From Streptomyces sp. KL109B (GTDB taxonomy: Bacteria; Actinomycetota; Actinomycetes; Streptomycetales; Streptomycetaceae): a DNA stretch of 64,000 nucleotides. The translations under genes were made by a program, and so were the position numbers. Of this stretch, positions 16,412 through 24,139 are shown piece after piece. The stretch lies in NCBI RefSeq assembly GCF_030766935.1, contig NZ_JASERL010000004.1:620001-684000 (forward strand). Reading direction: 5' to 3'. The notes below the pieces were generated by a model. That model was not told the DNA's origin. It did not search any database and worked only from the letters and a program-made list of their open reading frames with translations. Position 1 is the stretch's first letter. Each line of letters opens with the position of its first letter.

Positions 16412-16578
16412 GGCCGACTTCCTCTGCTTTCACCGTGTAGCTGTTGCCGTCCGATGGTCGCACCTACCGGCGAGTACGTGGTAGTCGCATCGGATTTTGA
16501 AGCTAACGTTCATTCATCTTTCGGAAAGTGGTTTCCACCATACGAGAAGTGAGCGGAAACGGGAAGAGGAAACAGAAC
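16412..16578. promoter_or_regulatory. malic enzyme upstream region with adjacent dyads
   Basis: Together with the terminator at 16579-16610 and 16611-16748 (no gene seen), this is a 337-bp gap between the helicase and malic enzyme genes. CTTTCGGAAAG (16518-16528) overlaps GTGGTTTCCAC (16528-16538), forming two adjoining dyads about 110-130 bp upstream of the malic enzyme ATG in unusually AT-rich DNA. Possible operator/promoter; no experimental support. Confidence 0.35.
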
Positions 16579-16610
16579 GAGGCCCACGTCACGGAAGTGA
16601 CGTGGGCCTC
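16579..16610 (-). terminator. terminator after HelD-like helicase gene
   Basis: A perfect 14-bp stem GAGGCCCACGTCAC (16579-16592) with GGAA loop and complement at 16597-16610. It stands 139 bp downstream of the helicase stop and upstream of the malic enzyme gene, so it insulates the two minus-strand units. Confidence 0.8.
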
Positions 16611-16748
16611 GACTCACGTATACGACACCGACCCGCCATGCTCGCCTCGCGGCAAGTGGTCCCTCTAAGGGACGATGGTTGGGCCCGGGGGCTTGGATCG
16701 AGCCGGTGCCGTCATCAACGGTAACACCGGAGACAGCAGGGGCAAGGG

Positions 16749-19157
16749 TCAGTCGCGGAGCAGGTCCGGCACCCCGTTCGCGTCCGGTTCGTCCCGGTCC
16801 CCCGACACCACCGTGAGCTGCTGCGTAGCCCGGGTCAGGGCGACGTACAGGACCCGCAGACCCGCGGGCGACTCGTCGGCGATCTCGGCCGGGGAGACCA
16901 CGATCGTGGCGTCGTACTCCAGGCCCTTGGCCTCCAGGGAGCCGAGCGCGACGACGCGCTCGCCGAGCCCGGAGAGCCAACGGGCGGCCTCCTCGCGGCG
17001 GTTCATCGCGACGACGACGCCCACGGTGCCGTCGACCCGCTCCAGGAGCCGGGCGGCCTCCTCACGGACGGTGTCGCCGGGCTTGTTCCGTACGACGACG
17101 AAGCGCGGCTCCACGCCCGTCGAGCGGACCGCTGACGGGGACTCGGAGCCGGGCATCGCGAGGGCCAGGACCTTCGAGGCGAGCTCGGCGATCTCGGACG
17201 GGTTGCGGTAGTTGACCGTCAGCTCGAAGCGGCGGCGTGGCCGGGTGCCGAGGGCCTCGTCGCGGGCGGCGGCGGCCTCGTCGGGGTCGGACCAGGAGGA
17301 CTGGGCGGGGTCGCCGACGATCGTCCACGTCGCGTGCCGGCCGCGGCGGCCCACCATGCGCCACTGCATCGGCGTGAGGTCCTGCGCCTCGTCGACGATG
17401 ACGTGCGCGTACTCGGTGCGCTCCTGGGCGAGGCGCTCGGCGCGCTCGCGCTGGGACTCCTCGCGCTGCGGCATCAGCTCCTCAAGGCCGGTGAGCTGGT
17501 CGAGCGGGTCGTACTCGCGCTTCTTCTTGGGGCGGGCCGGAGTGCCCACGATGGCGTTCAGCTCGTCGAGGAGGGCGACGTCGTGGACCGAGAGGGCGTC
17601 GCGGCGAAGGGACTTGGCGAGCCTGCGGACCTCGCCGGGGTTGAGGACGCGGCGGGCCCAGCGGCCCAGGCGCTTCTCGTCGGACATGGCGGTCAGGACC
17701 GTACGAGGGGTCAGCTCCGGCCACCACGCGTCGAGGAAGCGGAGGAACGCGTCCTCGCTCGTGACGTCCTCGTCGAAGGACGAGCGCAGCTCGGCCGCGA
17801 GCTCCGGGTCGGAGTGCCGGCTCGCGGCGCCCGACTGCTCCCACAGCGCGTCGAGCAGCAGCTTGCGGGCGCGCGGGCGCAGGTGGTTCACGGGGGCCGT
17901 GCCGCCGAGTGCGGCCTGCCGGATGCGGTGCAGGCGGTCCGCCTCCAGCTCCAGGCGGCGGCCGAAGGCGACGACGCGCAGCCGGGTCGGGGTCTCCCGC
18001 GCCGTGGCGGCCTCGGGTTCGTCGTCACCGAAGGCGAGTTGCTCCTGGACCGGGGCCGGGGCCTGAGCCGGGCCGCCCGTCTCCAGGGCGCCGCGCGCCG
18101 CCTTGCGCAGCACCTTCAGCATCCGCGACGAGCCCTTGACCCGGGCCACCGCGGGCGAGTCGTACACGGCGGCCTCCGCCCCGTCGACCAGCGAGCCGAC
18201 CGCGCGGATCGCGACCTGGCCCTCCTCGCCGAGCGAGGGCAGCACGCCCTCCGTGTAGGCGACCAGGAGCGGCGTCGGGGACACGATCAGGATGCCGCCC
18301 GAGTAGCGGCGCCGGTCCTGGTACAGGAGGTACGCGGCCCGGTGCAGCGCCACCGCCGTCTTGCCGGTGCCCGGCCCGCCCTCGACGTACGTCACGGAGG
18401 CGGCGGGCGCCCGGATGACCTGGTCCTGCTCGGCCTGGATGGAGGCCACGATGTCGCGCATCGAGTGGCTGCGGGCCTGGCCGAGGGCGGCCATCAGCGC
18501 GCCGTCGCCGATGGCGGGGAGCCGCTCGCCGTCCAGGTACGCGGTGAGTTCGGGGCGCATCAGGTCGTCCTCGACGCCGAGCACCTTGTGGCCCTTGGAG
18601 CGGATGACGCGGCGGCGCACCACGCGGCCCGGGTCGACCGGCGTGGAGCGGTAGAAGGGGGCGGCGGCCGGGGCGCGCCAGTCGATGACGAGCGGCGAGT
18701 AGTCGGCGTCGAGCACGCCGATACGGCCGATGTGCAGCGTTTCGGCGATGTCGGCGGTGTTGTCCTCGCGCACGGCGCCCTCGGCCGGCTCGATCGCCGT
18801 GTACGCGCCGTCCGGGCCCTTCTTGCCGTCCTTGCCCTGGAGCAGGTCGATGCGGCCGAAGAGGAAGTCCTCGAACTCGTTGTTGAGGCGGTTGAGGTGG
18901 ATGCCCGCGCGGAAGACCTGCGCGTCGCGCTCGGCGAGCGCGCCGGGCGTGCCGACCTGGCCGCGCTTGGTGGCGTCCGCCATCAGGAACTCGGCCTCGT
19001 GGATCTTCTCTTCGAGGCGTCGGTAGACGGCGTCGAGATGGTCCTGCTCGACGCCGAGCTCGCGGTCGCGCACCGAGTCCGCGAGCCGTTCGCTCCCTGC
19101 GTCACCTGCGTCGTTATCCGATTTCACCGCTGAATCGTGCGGAGCCTGAGCGGCCAC
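16749..19157 (-). CDS. HelD/HelR-type UvrD-like RNA-polymerase-associated ATPase
   Basis: Superfamily-1 helicase-like protein, 802 aa. A long N-terminal coiled-coil arm (about 30-110) with EKIHEAEFLMADATKRGQVG, then VLDADYSPLVIDWRAPAAAPFYR, is typical of HelD. Walker A is GGPGTGKTAVALH at 260-272; the DEAQDLTPMQW motif lies near 590; C-terminal UvrD motifs end with LRVLYVALTRATQQLTVVSG. Family knowledge: HelD binds RNA polymerase and releases stalled complexes, and actinobacterial HelR gives rifamycin tolerance. Which subtype this is cannot be told by eye. The GTG at 19157 has AGAAGGGGG upstream. Divergence from classical UvrD is clear from the N-terminal arm. Confidence 0.88.
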   Translation of the reverse strand: MAAQAPHDSAVKSDNDAGDAGSERLADSVRDRELGVEQDHLDAVYRRLEEKIHEAEFLMADATKRGQVGTPGALAERDAQVFRAGIHLNRLNNEFEDFLFGRIDLLQGKDGKKGPDGAYTAIEPAEGAVREDNTADIAETLHIGRIGVLDADYSPLVIDWRAPAAAPFYRSTPVDPGRVVRRRVIRSKGHKVLGVEDDLMRPELTAYLDGERLPAIGDGALMAALGQARSHSMRDIVASIQAEQDQVIRAPAASVTYVEGGPGTGKTAVALHRAAYLLYQDRRRYSGGILIVSPTPLLVAYTEGVLPSLGEEGQVAIRAVGSLVDGAEAAVYDSPAVARVKGSSRMLKVLRKAARGALETGGPAQAPAPVQEQLAFGDDEPEAATARETPTRLRVVAFGRRLELEADRLHRIRQAALGGTAPVNHLRPRARKLLLDALWEQSGAASRHSDPELAAELRSSFDEDVTSEDAFLRFLDAWWPELTPRTVLTAMSDEKRLGRWARRVLNPGEVRRLAKSLRRDALSVHDVALLDELNAIVGTPARPKKKREYDPLDQLTGLEELMPQREESQRERAERLAQERTEYAHVIVDEAQDLTPMQWRMVGRRGRHATWTIVGDPAQSSWSDPDEAAAARDEALGTRPRRRFELTVNYRNPSEIAELASKVLALAMPGSESPSAVRSTGVEPRFVVVRNKPGDTVREEAARLLERVDGTVGVVVAMNRREEAARWLSGLGERVVALGSLEAKGLEYDATIVVSPAEIADESPAGLRVLYVALTRATQQLTVVSGDRDEPDANGVPDLLRD

Positions 19158-19238
19158 CGGGCCCCCTTCTGACGTGCTGGGCAGCCGTCAAAGGTACGCG
19201 AAAGGGGCCCCGGAGGGCTACGTGCGGCGTCCGCGCGG

Positions 19239-20045
19239 TCAGGCGTTCACCTCTACGAGCCGTTTCCCGTCGAGCGTCTCGACCTCGAAGTGGTCGATCT
19301 GGTCGGGGTCGAAGGCCGCGCCCCCGTGCACGTACAGCGGGAGCTTGGCGTTCTTGTTCTCGCTGTCGTCGATGCCGTAGCCCCACTTCGGGACGGCCCA
19401 GGTGGTGACGGTCTCGCGTTCGCCGTTCTTGCCGACCGCGACGAGGGAGCACTTCAGCGGGCCCTTGACGTTCTGCAGTCGCAGTACGGCGTGGGTGCCC
19501 CAGGTCTTCTTCTCCATGCCGATCGTCGCGGTGACGTCGGTCGCCGCGTTCGTGGCCCGCACCTTGTCGGTGATGTGCTCGAAGGCGTCCTTGGCGGGGC
19601 TGGTGGAGTGCGCCTCGACCGTGCCGTGGGAGCCGTCGTCGCCTCCGGTCACCGCCATGACGGTCAGCGGGCCGCCGACGATCAGGGCCGCCGCGGCGGC
19701 GGCCAGAAAGAAGCCGCGCCTGCGCTTGCTCGCCCGGCGGGTCGCCAGCTCGTCGGCGAGGGACTCCGCGAGGCGGGGGCTGGGGCGGGCGGCCAGGGAG
19801 TCGCCGATCTCCGGGGTCGGCAGGCGCGGGGCGCCGCGGTCGGCGGGCAGGTCGGCGAGGGCGGCGAGCATCGGCTCCATGCCCGCGAACTCCTCCAGGT
19901 TCCGCGCGCACCGCTCGCACGTCGCCAGGTGCGCCTCGAACGCGCTCGCCTCGGCGTCGTCGAGGATGCCGAGCGCGTAGGCGCCGACGGTCTCGTGCGC
20001 ATCTCCCATGGGCCCCGTCGGCTCGTGCCCGTACGTCGATGTCAT
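19239..20045 (-). CDS. rsuA: zinc-finger anti-sigma factor, membrane-anchored (RsuA-like)
   Basis: Anti-sigma factor of SigU (268 aa). The cytoplasmic N-terminal zinc anti-sigma domain contains an early His (HETVGAYALGILDD) and the HLATCERC motif (His-x3-Cys-x2-Cys). A single membrane helix FFLAAAAAALIVGGPLTVMAV lies near residues 118-140, and the extracytoplasmic C-terminal part ends in LDGKRLVEVNA. It starts at ATG 20045, overlapping the sigma gene stop by 4 bp, so the pair is translationally coupled. The sensor domain outside the membrane may trigger release on secretion or envelope stress (inference from S. coelicolor SigU work). Confidence 0.85.
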   Translation of the reverse strand: MTSTYGHEPTGPMGDAHETVGAYALGILDDAEASAFEAHLATCERCARNLEEFAGMEPMLAALADLPADRGAPRLPTPEIGDSLAARPSPRLAESLADELATRRASKRRRGFFLAAAAAALIVGGPLTVMAVTGGDDGSHGTVEAHSTSPAKDAFEHITDKVRATNAATDVTATIGMEKKTWGTHAVLRLQNVKGPLKCSLVAVGKNGERETVTTWAVPKWGYGIDDSENKNAKLPLYVHGGAAFDPDQIDHFEVETLDGKRLVEVNA

Positions 20046-20617
20046 GCCGTCACCCCCCGCTCCTCCAGTGCCAGCTTCATCGAGCGCAGCGCGTAGAAGA
20101 CCCGCGAGCGCACGGTGCCGCTGGGGATGCCGAGCGTCTCGGCCGCCTCGTTGACCGTACGTCCCTTGAAGTACGTCTCCACGAGTACTTCCCGGTGCGC
20201 CGGGGTCAAGTCCTCCAGCGCGTCGGAAAGGGTCATCAGCCACAGCGCCTTGTCGATCTCGTCCTCCGCGGGGATGACCTCCAGCGGCGACGGGTCGACC
20301 TCCTGCGGCCGGGCCTGCCGACTGCGGTGGCCGTCGATGACGATGCGCCGGGCGACCGTCACCAGCCAGGGGCGTACCGAACCGGTCGCCCGATTGAGCT
20401 GACCGGCGTTCTTCCAGGCACGGATGAGCGTTTCCTGTACGACATCCTCCGCGCGCTGCCGGTCCCCCGCCACAAGTCGGAGCACATAGGCCAGAAGCGG
20501 TCGGGCGTGCTCGGCGTAGAGCGCGCGCATCAGCTCCTCGTCCGGCTCGGGCGGCCGGGGCGCACGATGTCGGGCCCGGGGCGGGCGTTCATCGGCCACG
20601 GCGGAATCCTTGCGCAC
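20042..20617 (-). CDS. sigU: ECF RNA polymerase sigma factor
   Basis: Extracytoplasmic-function sigma factor (191 aa). Region 2 spans about 30-100: LMRALYAEHARPLLAYVLRLV, then AEDVVQETLIRAWKN and GSVRPWLVTVARRIVID. Region 4 spans about 125-185: LTPAHREVLVETYFKGRTV, then EAAETLGIPSGTVRSRVFYALRSM. No region 3, as expected. The GTG at 20617 has GGAGGT 4 bases upstream. Coupled to the downstream anti-sigma gene. The pairing and position after a HelD-like gene match sigU of S. coelicolor (memory, unverified), where it affects secreted proteins and development. Confidence 0.85.
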   Translation of the reverse strand: MRKDSAVADERPPRARHRAPRPPEPDEELMRALYAEHARPLLAYVLRLVAGDRQRAEDVVQETLIRAWKNAGQLNRATGSVRPWLVTVARRIVIDGHRSRQARPQEVDPSPLEVIPAEDEIDKALWLMTLSDALEDLTPAHREVLVETYFKGRTVNEAAETLGIPSGTVRSRVFYALRSMKLALEERGVTA

Positions 20618-20741
20618 GCCTACCTCCGGTGTCCCCAGTTCGACGATCCGGCCATCTCTTCTCGGCTGGGCTCACGGGAGGGATACGCGGATGAACACGC
20701 GTGTGTTCAAAGGGAGTTGAGGATCTTCGCGGGTGCGGGTG

Positions 20742-21368
20742 TCACGCGCGGGCGAGGGCGGCGGCCCTGCGCCGGTGTCTCGCCACCCGCTCCCGGTTGC
20801 CGCACACCTCGCTTGAGCACCAGCGGCGCCTGCGGCCGCGCGACGTGTCGAGGTAGATGATCGGGCAGTTGTCGCCCTCGCACTGGCGCAGGCAGTCGCG
20901 CACGGCCGGGTCGGTGAGGAGGTCGACGGCGTCCCGGGCGACGGCGGCGAGCAGGGCCGGGCAGCCGGGTTCCATGTGCAGGGACCGTACGAGGGTGCCG
21001 TCGGCGGCGCGTACGGCGCGGGGTGCGGGCGGGGCCGCGCGGGCGAGCAGGTTGACCCGTTCCAGGGCACCGGGCGCGGGCCGGCCGGAGAGTTCGCCGC
21101 GCACCAACTGGCCGACGTGGCCGCGCAGTTCGCGGAAGGCGGCGAGCCAGGCGGCCGAGCGGTCGGGCAGCGCGGCGTTCTCGGGGACGAGCCCCGCGCC
21201 GACCAGCCAGGCGCGCAGCAGGTCGGGCGTGGTGAGGCGTTCGTCGGGGTGTGCGGTGGCGACGAGGTCCAGGCACAGGCGCCCGGAGTCGAAGCGCAAC
21301 TCGTAGGGGGCCGGGACTGGTGCAGGTGCAGGTGCAGGGGGGCGGGGCCCTGTGGGTACTGCTGCCAT
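20742..21368 (-). CDS. CGNR zinc finger domain protein (ABATE domain)
   Basis: Putative stress-associated transcription regulator (208 aa). After a Pro/Ala-rich start, an ABATE domain (about 20-150) contains ELRFDSGRLCLDLVATAHPDERLTTPDLLRAWLVGAGLV. The C-terminal CGNR zinc finger (about 160-205) has CEGDNCPIIYLDTSRGRRRRWCSSEVCGNR in three visible pieces: CEGDNC, WCSSEVC and CGNR. The Cys residues bind zinc and the basic tail may contact DNA (family annotation). No clear operon partner; 66 bp separate it from the GNAT gene on the same strand. Confidence 0.85.
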   Translation of the reverse strand: MAAVPTGPRPPAPAPAPVPAPYELRFDSGRLCLDLVATAHPDERLTTPDLLRAWLVGAGLVPENAALPDRSAAWLAAFRELRGHVGQLVRGELSGRPAPGALERVNLLARAAPPAPRAVRAADGTLVRSLHMEPGCPALLAAVARDAVDLLTDPAVRDCLRQCEGDNCPIIYLDTSRGRRRRWCSSEVCGNRERVARHRRRAAALARA

Positions 21369-21433
21369 GTCCTCTACAGTGCCCGCCCGCGCGCGCGGCC
21401 GGAACCCCCGCCGCCGGAACGCGAGTTGACGCC

Positions 21434-21976
21434 CTAGCCGAACGCGTAGGCGGGAGGGTCGTCGTGCAGGATGCGCTGGAACAGGACGTGGTCGCGCCAT
21501 TCCCCGTTGATGTGCAGGAACTTGGGGGCGAGCCCGTACCGTTCGAAGCCGCACTTGGCGAGGACGCGCTGGGACGCCGTGTTGTCGACGAGCGTGCCCG
21601 CTTCGATGCGATGCAGCCCCAGCTCCTCCCGCCCGGCGCGGCAGACCTCCTCGACGGCGGCGGGGATCAGGCCGCGGCCCCGGTAGTCGGCGTCCGACCA
21701 GTAGCCGAGGTTGGCGCTGCACAGCGGGCCGAGGTGGATGCCGCTGAGCGCGACCCGCCCGGCCACCCGTCCCCCCGCGGCGTGATCGAACAACAACCAC
21801 AACGCCCCGCCCGGCTCGGCGATCCGCTCGACCTGCGCCGCCTCCGTGTAGTAGCCCTGGCTGCGGAACGGCTCCCAGGGCTCCATGAACTCCCGGTTGC
21901 GGACGACGGCCTCGGTGAGCGCCGCCGCGTCGTCGGGGACGGCGCGGCGGAGTTCTATGTCGGGGGTGATCAGCAT
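21434..21976 (-). CDS. GNAT acetyltransferase, RimJ/RimL type
   Basis: GCN5-related N-acetyltransferase (180 aa). DIELRRAVPDDAAALTEAV is the RimL-like N-terminus, LGYWSDADYRGRGLIPAAVEEVCRAG is the acetyl-CoA binding motif A, and NTASQRVLAKCGFERYG is motif B. It likely acetylates an N-terminal or small-molecule amine; the substrate is not inferable. It starts at the ATG at 21976 (MLITPDIELRR), divergent from the anthrone-oxygenase-like gene. Confidence 0.87.
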   Translation of the reverse strand: MLITPDIELRRAVPDDAAALTEAVVRNREFMEPWEPFRSQGYYTEAAQVERIAEPGGALWLLFDHAAGGRVAGRVALSGIHLGPLCSANLGYWSDADYRGRGLIPAAVEEVCRAGREELGLHRIEAGTLVDNTASQRVLAKCGFERYGLAPKFLHINGEWRDHVLFQRILHDDPPAYAFG

Positions 21977-22076
21977 GCCCGTACGGTACGCGCCGCGACC
22001 GTGGCCTGGACGCTCGCGCATGGGGGCGCGCGGATCGACGATGTCGGGCGGCGCCGACCGCAGCTTGACTGAGCGC

Positions 22077-22589
22077 ATGACGACATCGGCATCGACGCGT
22101 TTCACGGGATGGGTACTGGGGGCGGCCACGGTCGCCATGGGGCTGGCGGCGGGTTCGTTCTACGTGTTCGCGTGCGGCGTGATGCCCGGCCTCGCGCGCG
22201 CCGACGACCGTACGTACATCGAAGCGATGCAGGGCATCAACGCCGCCATCCAGAACCCGGTGTTCTTCCTGAGCTTCGTCGGGGCGCTGGTGTGCACCGG
22301 GTACGCGGCGTGGCGGGTGCGGCGCCGACAGGCGGTGCGCGGCTGGGTGTTCGCGGCGCTCGTCGGCTACGCGCTGGTGTTCGTGCTGACGTCTGCGGTG
22401 AACGTGCCCCTGAACGACACGCTCGCCGCGGCCGGCACCCCCGCGCGGATCGCCGACCCGTCGCGGGTCCGGGAGCACTTCGAGTCCCCCTGGGTGACGT
22501 GGAACGCGGTGCGCGCCGCACTGAGCGCCGCCGCGCTCGGCTGCCTTGTGCGGGGGCTCGTGGTGTGGGGACACGCCACCCGTGGCTGA
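22077..22589 (+). CDS. DUF1772 / anthrone oxygenase family membrane protein
   Basis: Integral membrane protein (170 aa) with four helices. The first, VLGAATVAMGLAAGSFYVFACGVMPGLARADDRTYIEAMQGIN, is the DUF1772 signature; VNVPLNDTLA and HFESPWVTWNAVRA are also conserved. Some family members are anthrone oxygenases or noxB-type proteins, but most bacterial ones have no known role. It starts at the ATG at 22077. The last residues and the TGA lie in a copy of the second dispersed repeat family (GGCTGAGGTCGCGCAGTTCC). Confidence 0.83.
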   Translation: MTTSASTRFTGWVLGAATVAMGLAAGSFYVFACGVMPGLARADDRTYIEAMQGINAAIQNPVFFLSFVGALVCTGYAAWRVRRRQAVRGWVFAALVGYALVFVLTSAVNVPLNDTLAAAGTPARIADPSRVREHFESPWVTWNAVRAALSAAALGCLVRGLVVWGHATRG

Positions 22590-22851
22590 GGTCGCGCAGT
22601 TCCCCGCGCCCCTAAAATGCGCACTACGTGCGCCACCCCAGGACCACGAGGCTATGCGCAACGATTACGGGTACGTCCGACCACGGGTAGCCATCTTGGG
22701 GGCGCGGGGAACTGCGCAACCGCAACCACGGACGACCACACCCGGGGACGGCCCCCACCACAGGTAGCCCATCTTGGGGGCGCGGGGAACTGCGCAACCT
22801 CAGCCACGGGCCACCCGCACCAACGGGGCAGGCCCCACCACGGCGTCCCGG
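22587..22851. repeat. cluster of three copies of the GGGGCGCGGGGAACTGCGC element
   Basis: One inverted copy (core 22594-22613) overlaps the end of the DUF1772 gene. Two direct copies, each preceded by AGCCATCTTGG or AGCCCATCTTGG and followed by CAACC plus a CCACGG block, lie at 22694-22732 and 22768-22808. The direct copies repeat with a spacing of about 77 bp. The inverted copy can pair with either and may terminate both convergent genes. No gene is seen in the segment. Confidence 0.85.
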
Positions 22852-24015
22852 TCACCCGTCCGCGTACTTCGCATCCGCCGCCGCATCCAACGCCAACCGA
22901 TACCCCCGCTTCACCACGGTCTGGATCAGCTTCGGCGCCCCCAGGGACACCCTGAGCCGCGCCATCGCCGTCTCCACGGCATGCTCATCGCGGCCGGCAC
23001 CCGGCAACGCCCGCAACAACTCCGCCCGCGACACCACCCACCCCGGCCGCCGCGCCAGCGCCCGCACCAGCGACATCCCCGCGGGCGGCACCGGCCGCAG
23101 CTCACCGTCGACCACCACGGCCTGCCCGCGGATCTCCACCTGGTGCCCCGCGACCGGCAACGTACGCGCGCGTGCGGGCAGTTCGTGGCAGAGCAGCTGC
23201 ACCAGCGGCCCCAACCGGAACCGTTCAGGCTGCACCGTATCCACACCCCGCGCCTGCAACGGCAGCGCCGTCACAGGCCCCACGCAGGCGGGCAGCACAT
23301 CGTGGTGCAGCGCGGCGAGCAGCTCCGGCGCGAGGCCCCGCTCCTCCGCCCGGTTCAGGAGCGCCGTGGCGGCGGGCGCCGAGGTGAACGTCAGCGCGTC
23401 CACGCCGCGCGAGACGGTGGCGTCGAGGAGGCGGTCGACCGGGCCGATGTCCTCCGGCGGCAGCCACCGGTAGACGGGGACGCCGACCACTTCGCCGCCG
23501 GCCTCGCGCAGCGCCTCCACGAACCCGGGGAGCGGATCGCCGTGCAGCTGCACCGCCACCCGCCGCCCCTGGACGCCCTCGTCGAGCAGCCGCTCCAGGA
23601 CCTCCGCCATCGACTCGGACGAGGGCGACCACTCCTCGGTGAGCCCGGCCGCCCGCACCGCGCCCTTCACCTTCGGTCCGCGCGCGAGGAGTTCGACGCC
23701 GCGCAGCCGCGCGAGCAGGTCCTCGCCCAGCCCCCAGCCGTCGGCCGCCTCGACCCACCCACGAAAACCGATGGCCGTGGTGGCGACCACCACGTCCGGC
23801 GCGTGGTCGATCAACTCCTTCGTAGCCGCCAGGAGTTCACTGTCGTCCGCGAGCGGCACGATGCGCAGGGCGGGCGCGTGCTGCACGACGGCGCCGCGCC
23901 GCTGGAGCAGCGCGCCCAGCTCGTCGGCGCGGCGCGCCGCTGTCACGCCCACGGTGAAGCCCGCGAGCGGCCCGTGGGCCCGCTCCGGCTTCGTGGCCTG
24001 CTGTTCGTCGTCCAT
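22852..24015 (-). CDS. nnaR: HemD-like domain fused to winged helix: nitrate assimilation regulator
   Basis: Regulator (387 aa). Residues about 20-260 are a uroporphyrinogen-III-synthase-like fold (LAGFTVGVTAARRADELGALLQRRGA; DVVVATTAIGFRGW; DALTFTSAPAATALL). Residues about 290-375 are an OmpR-type winged helix (PPAGMSLVRALARRPGWVVSRAELLRALPGAGRDEHAVETAMARLR; KLIQTVVKRGYRL). Next to narK this is NnaR, described in S. coelicolor as acting with GlnR on nitrate/nitrite genes. The HemD fold probably senses a ligand rather than making haem. The ATG at 24015 is preferred; a TTG at 24084 would add 23 residues. Confidence 0.85.
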   Translation of the reverse strand: MDDEQQATKPERAHGPLAGFTVGVTAARRADELGALLQRRGAVVQHAPALRIVPLADDSELLAATKELIDHAPDVVVATTAIGFRGWVEAADGWGLGEDLLARLRGVELLARGPKVKGAVRAAGLTEEWSPSSESMAEVLERLLDEGVQGRRVAVQLHGDPLPGFVEALREAGGEVVGVPVYRWLPPEDIGPVDRLLDATVSRGVDALTFTSAPAATALLNRAEERGLAPELLAALHHDVLPACVGPVTALPLQARGVDTVQPERFRLGPLVQLLCHELPARARTLPVAGHQVEIRGQAVVVDGELRPVPPAGMSLVRALARRPGWVVSRAELLRALPGAGRDEHAVETAMARLRVSLGAPKLIQTVVKRGYRLALDAAADAKYADG

Positions 24016-24112
24016 ATTGGTTCTCGCCCCGCTCGACGTGTCTGCGAACACCGGGTCCACCGGTGCGTCGTCCGAGCCTGTCAACGCTCCGTGTCAGCCT
24101 CGGATCAACGTT

Positions 24113-24128
24113 ATTGCGTGCGTGTTAC
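24113..24128 (-). promoter_or_regulatory. candidate GlnR box upstream of nnaR
   Basis: On the minus strand, GTAAC-n6-GCAAT fits the GlnR pattern gTnAc-n6-GaAAc at 8 of the 10 box positions. It lies about 100 bp upstream of the nnaR ATG, between narK and nnaR. Weaker than the narK site. Confidence 0.35.
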
Positions 24129-24139
24129 GGGGGCCAATG

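Noticed and set aside
19158..19238. Rifamycin-associated palindrome before the HelD-like gene
   Set aside because: No matching long GC palindrome with the expected core in the 81-bp gap or just inside the upstream gene.
20742..22661. Very long minus-strand frame joining the CGNR gene with upstream DNA
   Set aside because: Upstream part is antisense to the DUF1772 gene and out of frame with the GNAT gene; the ATG at 21368 gives the family N-terminus.
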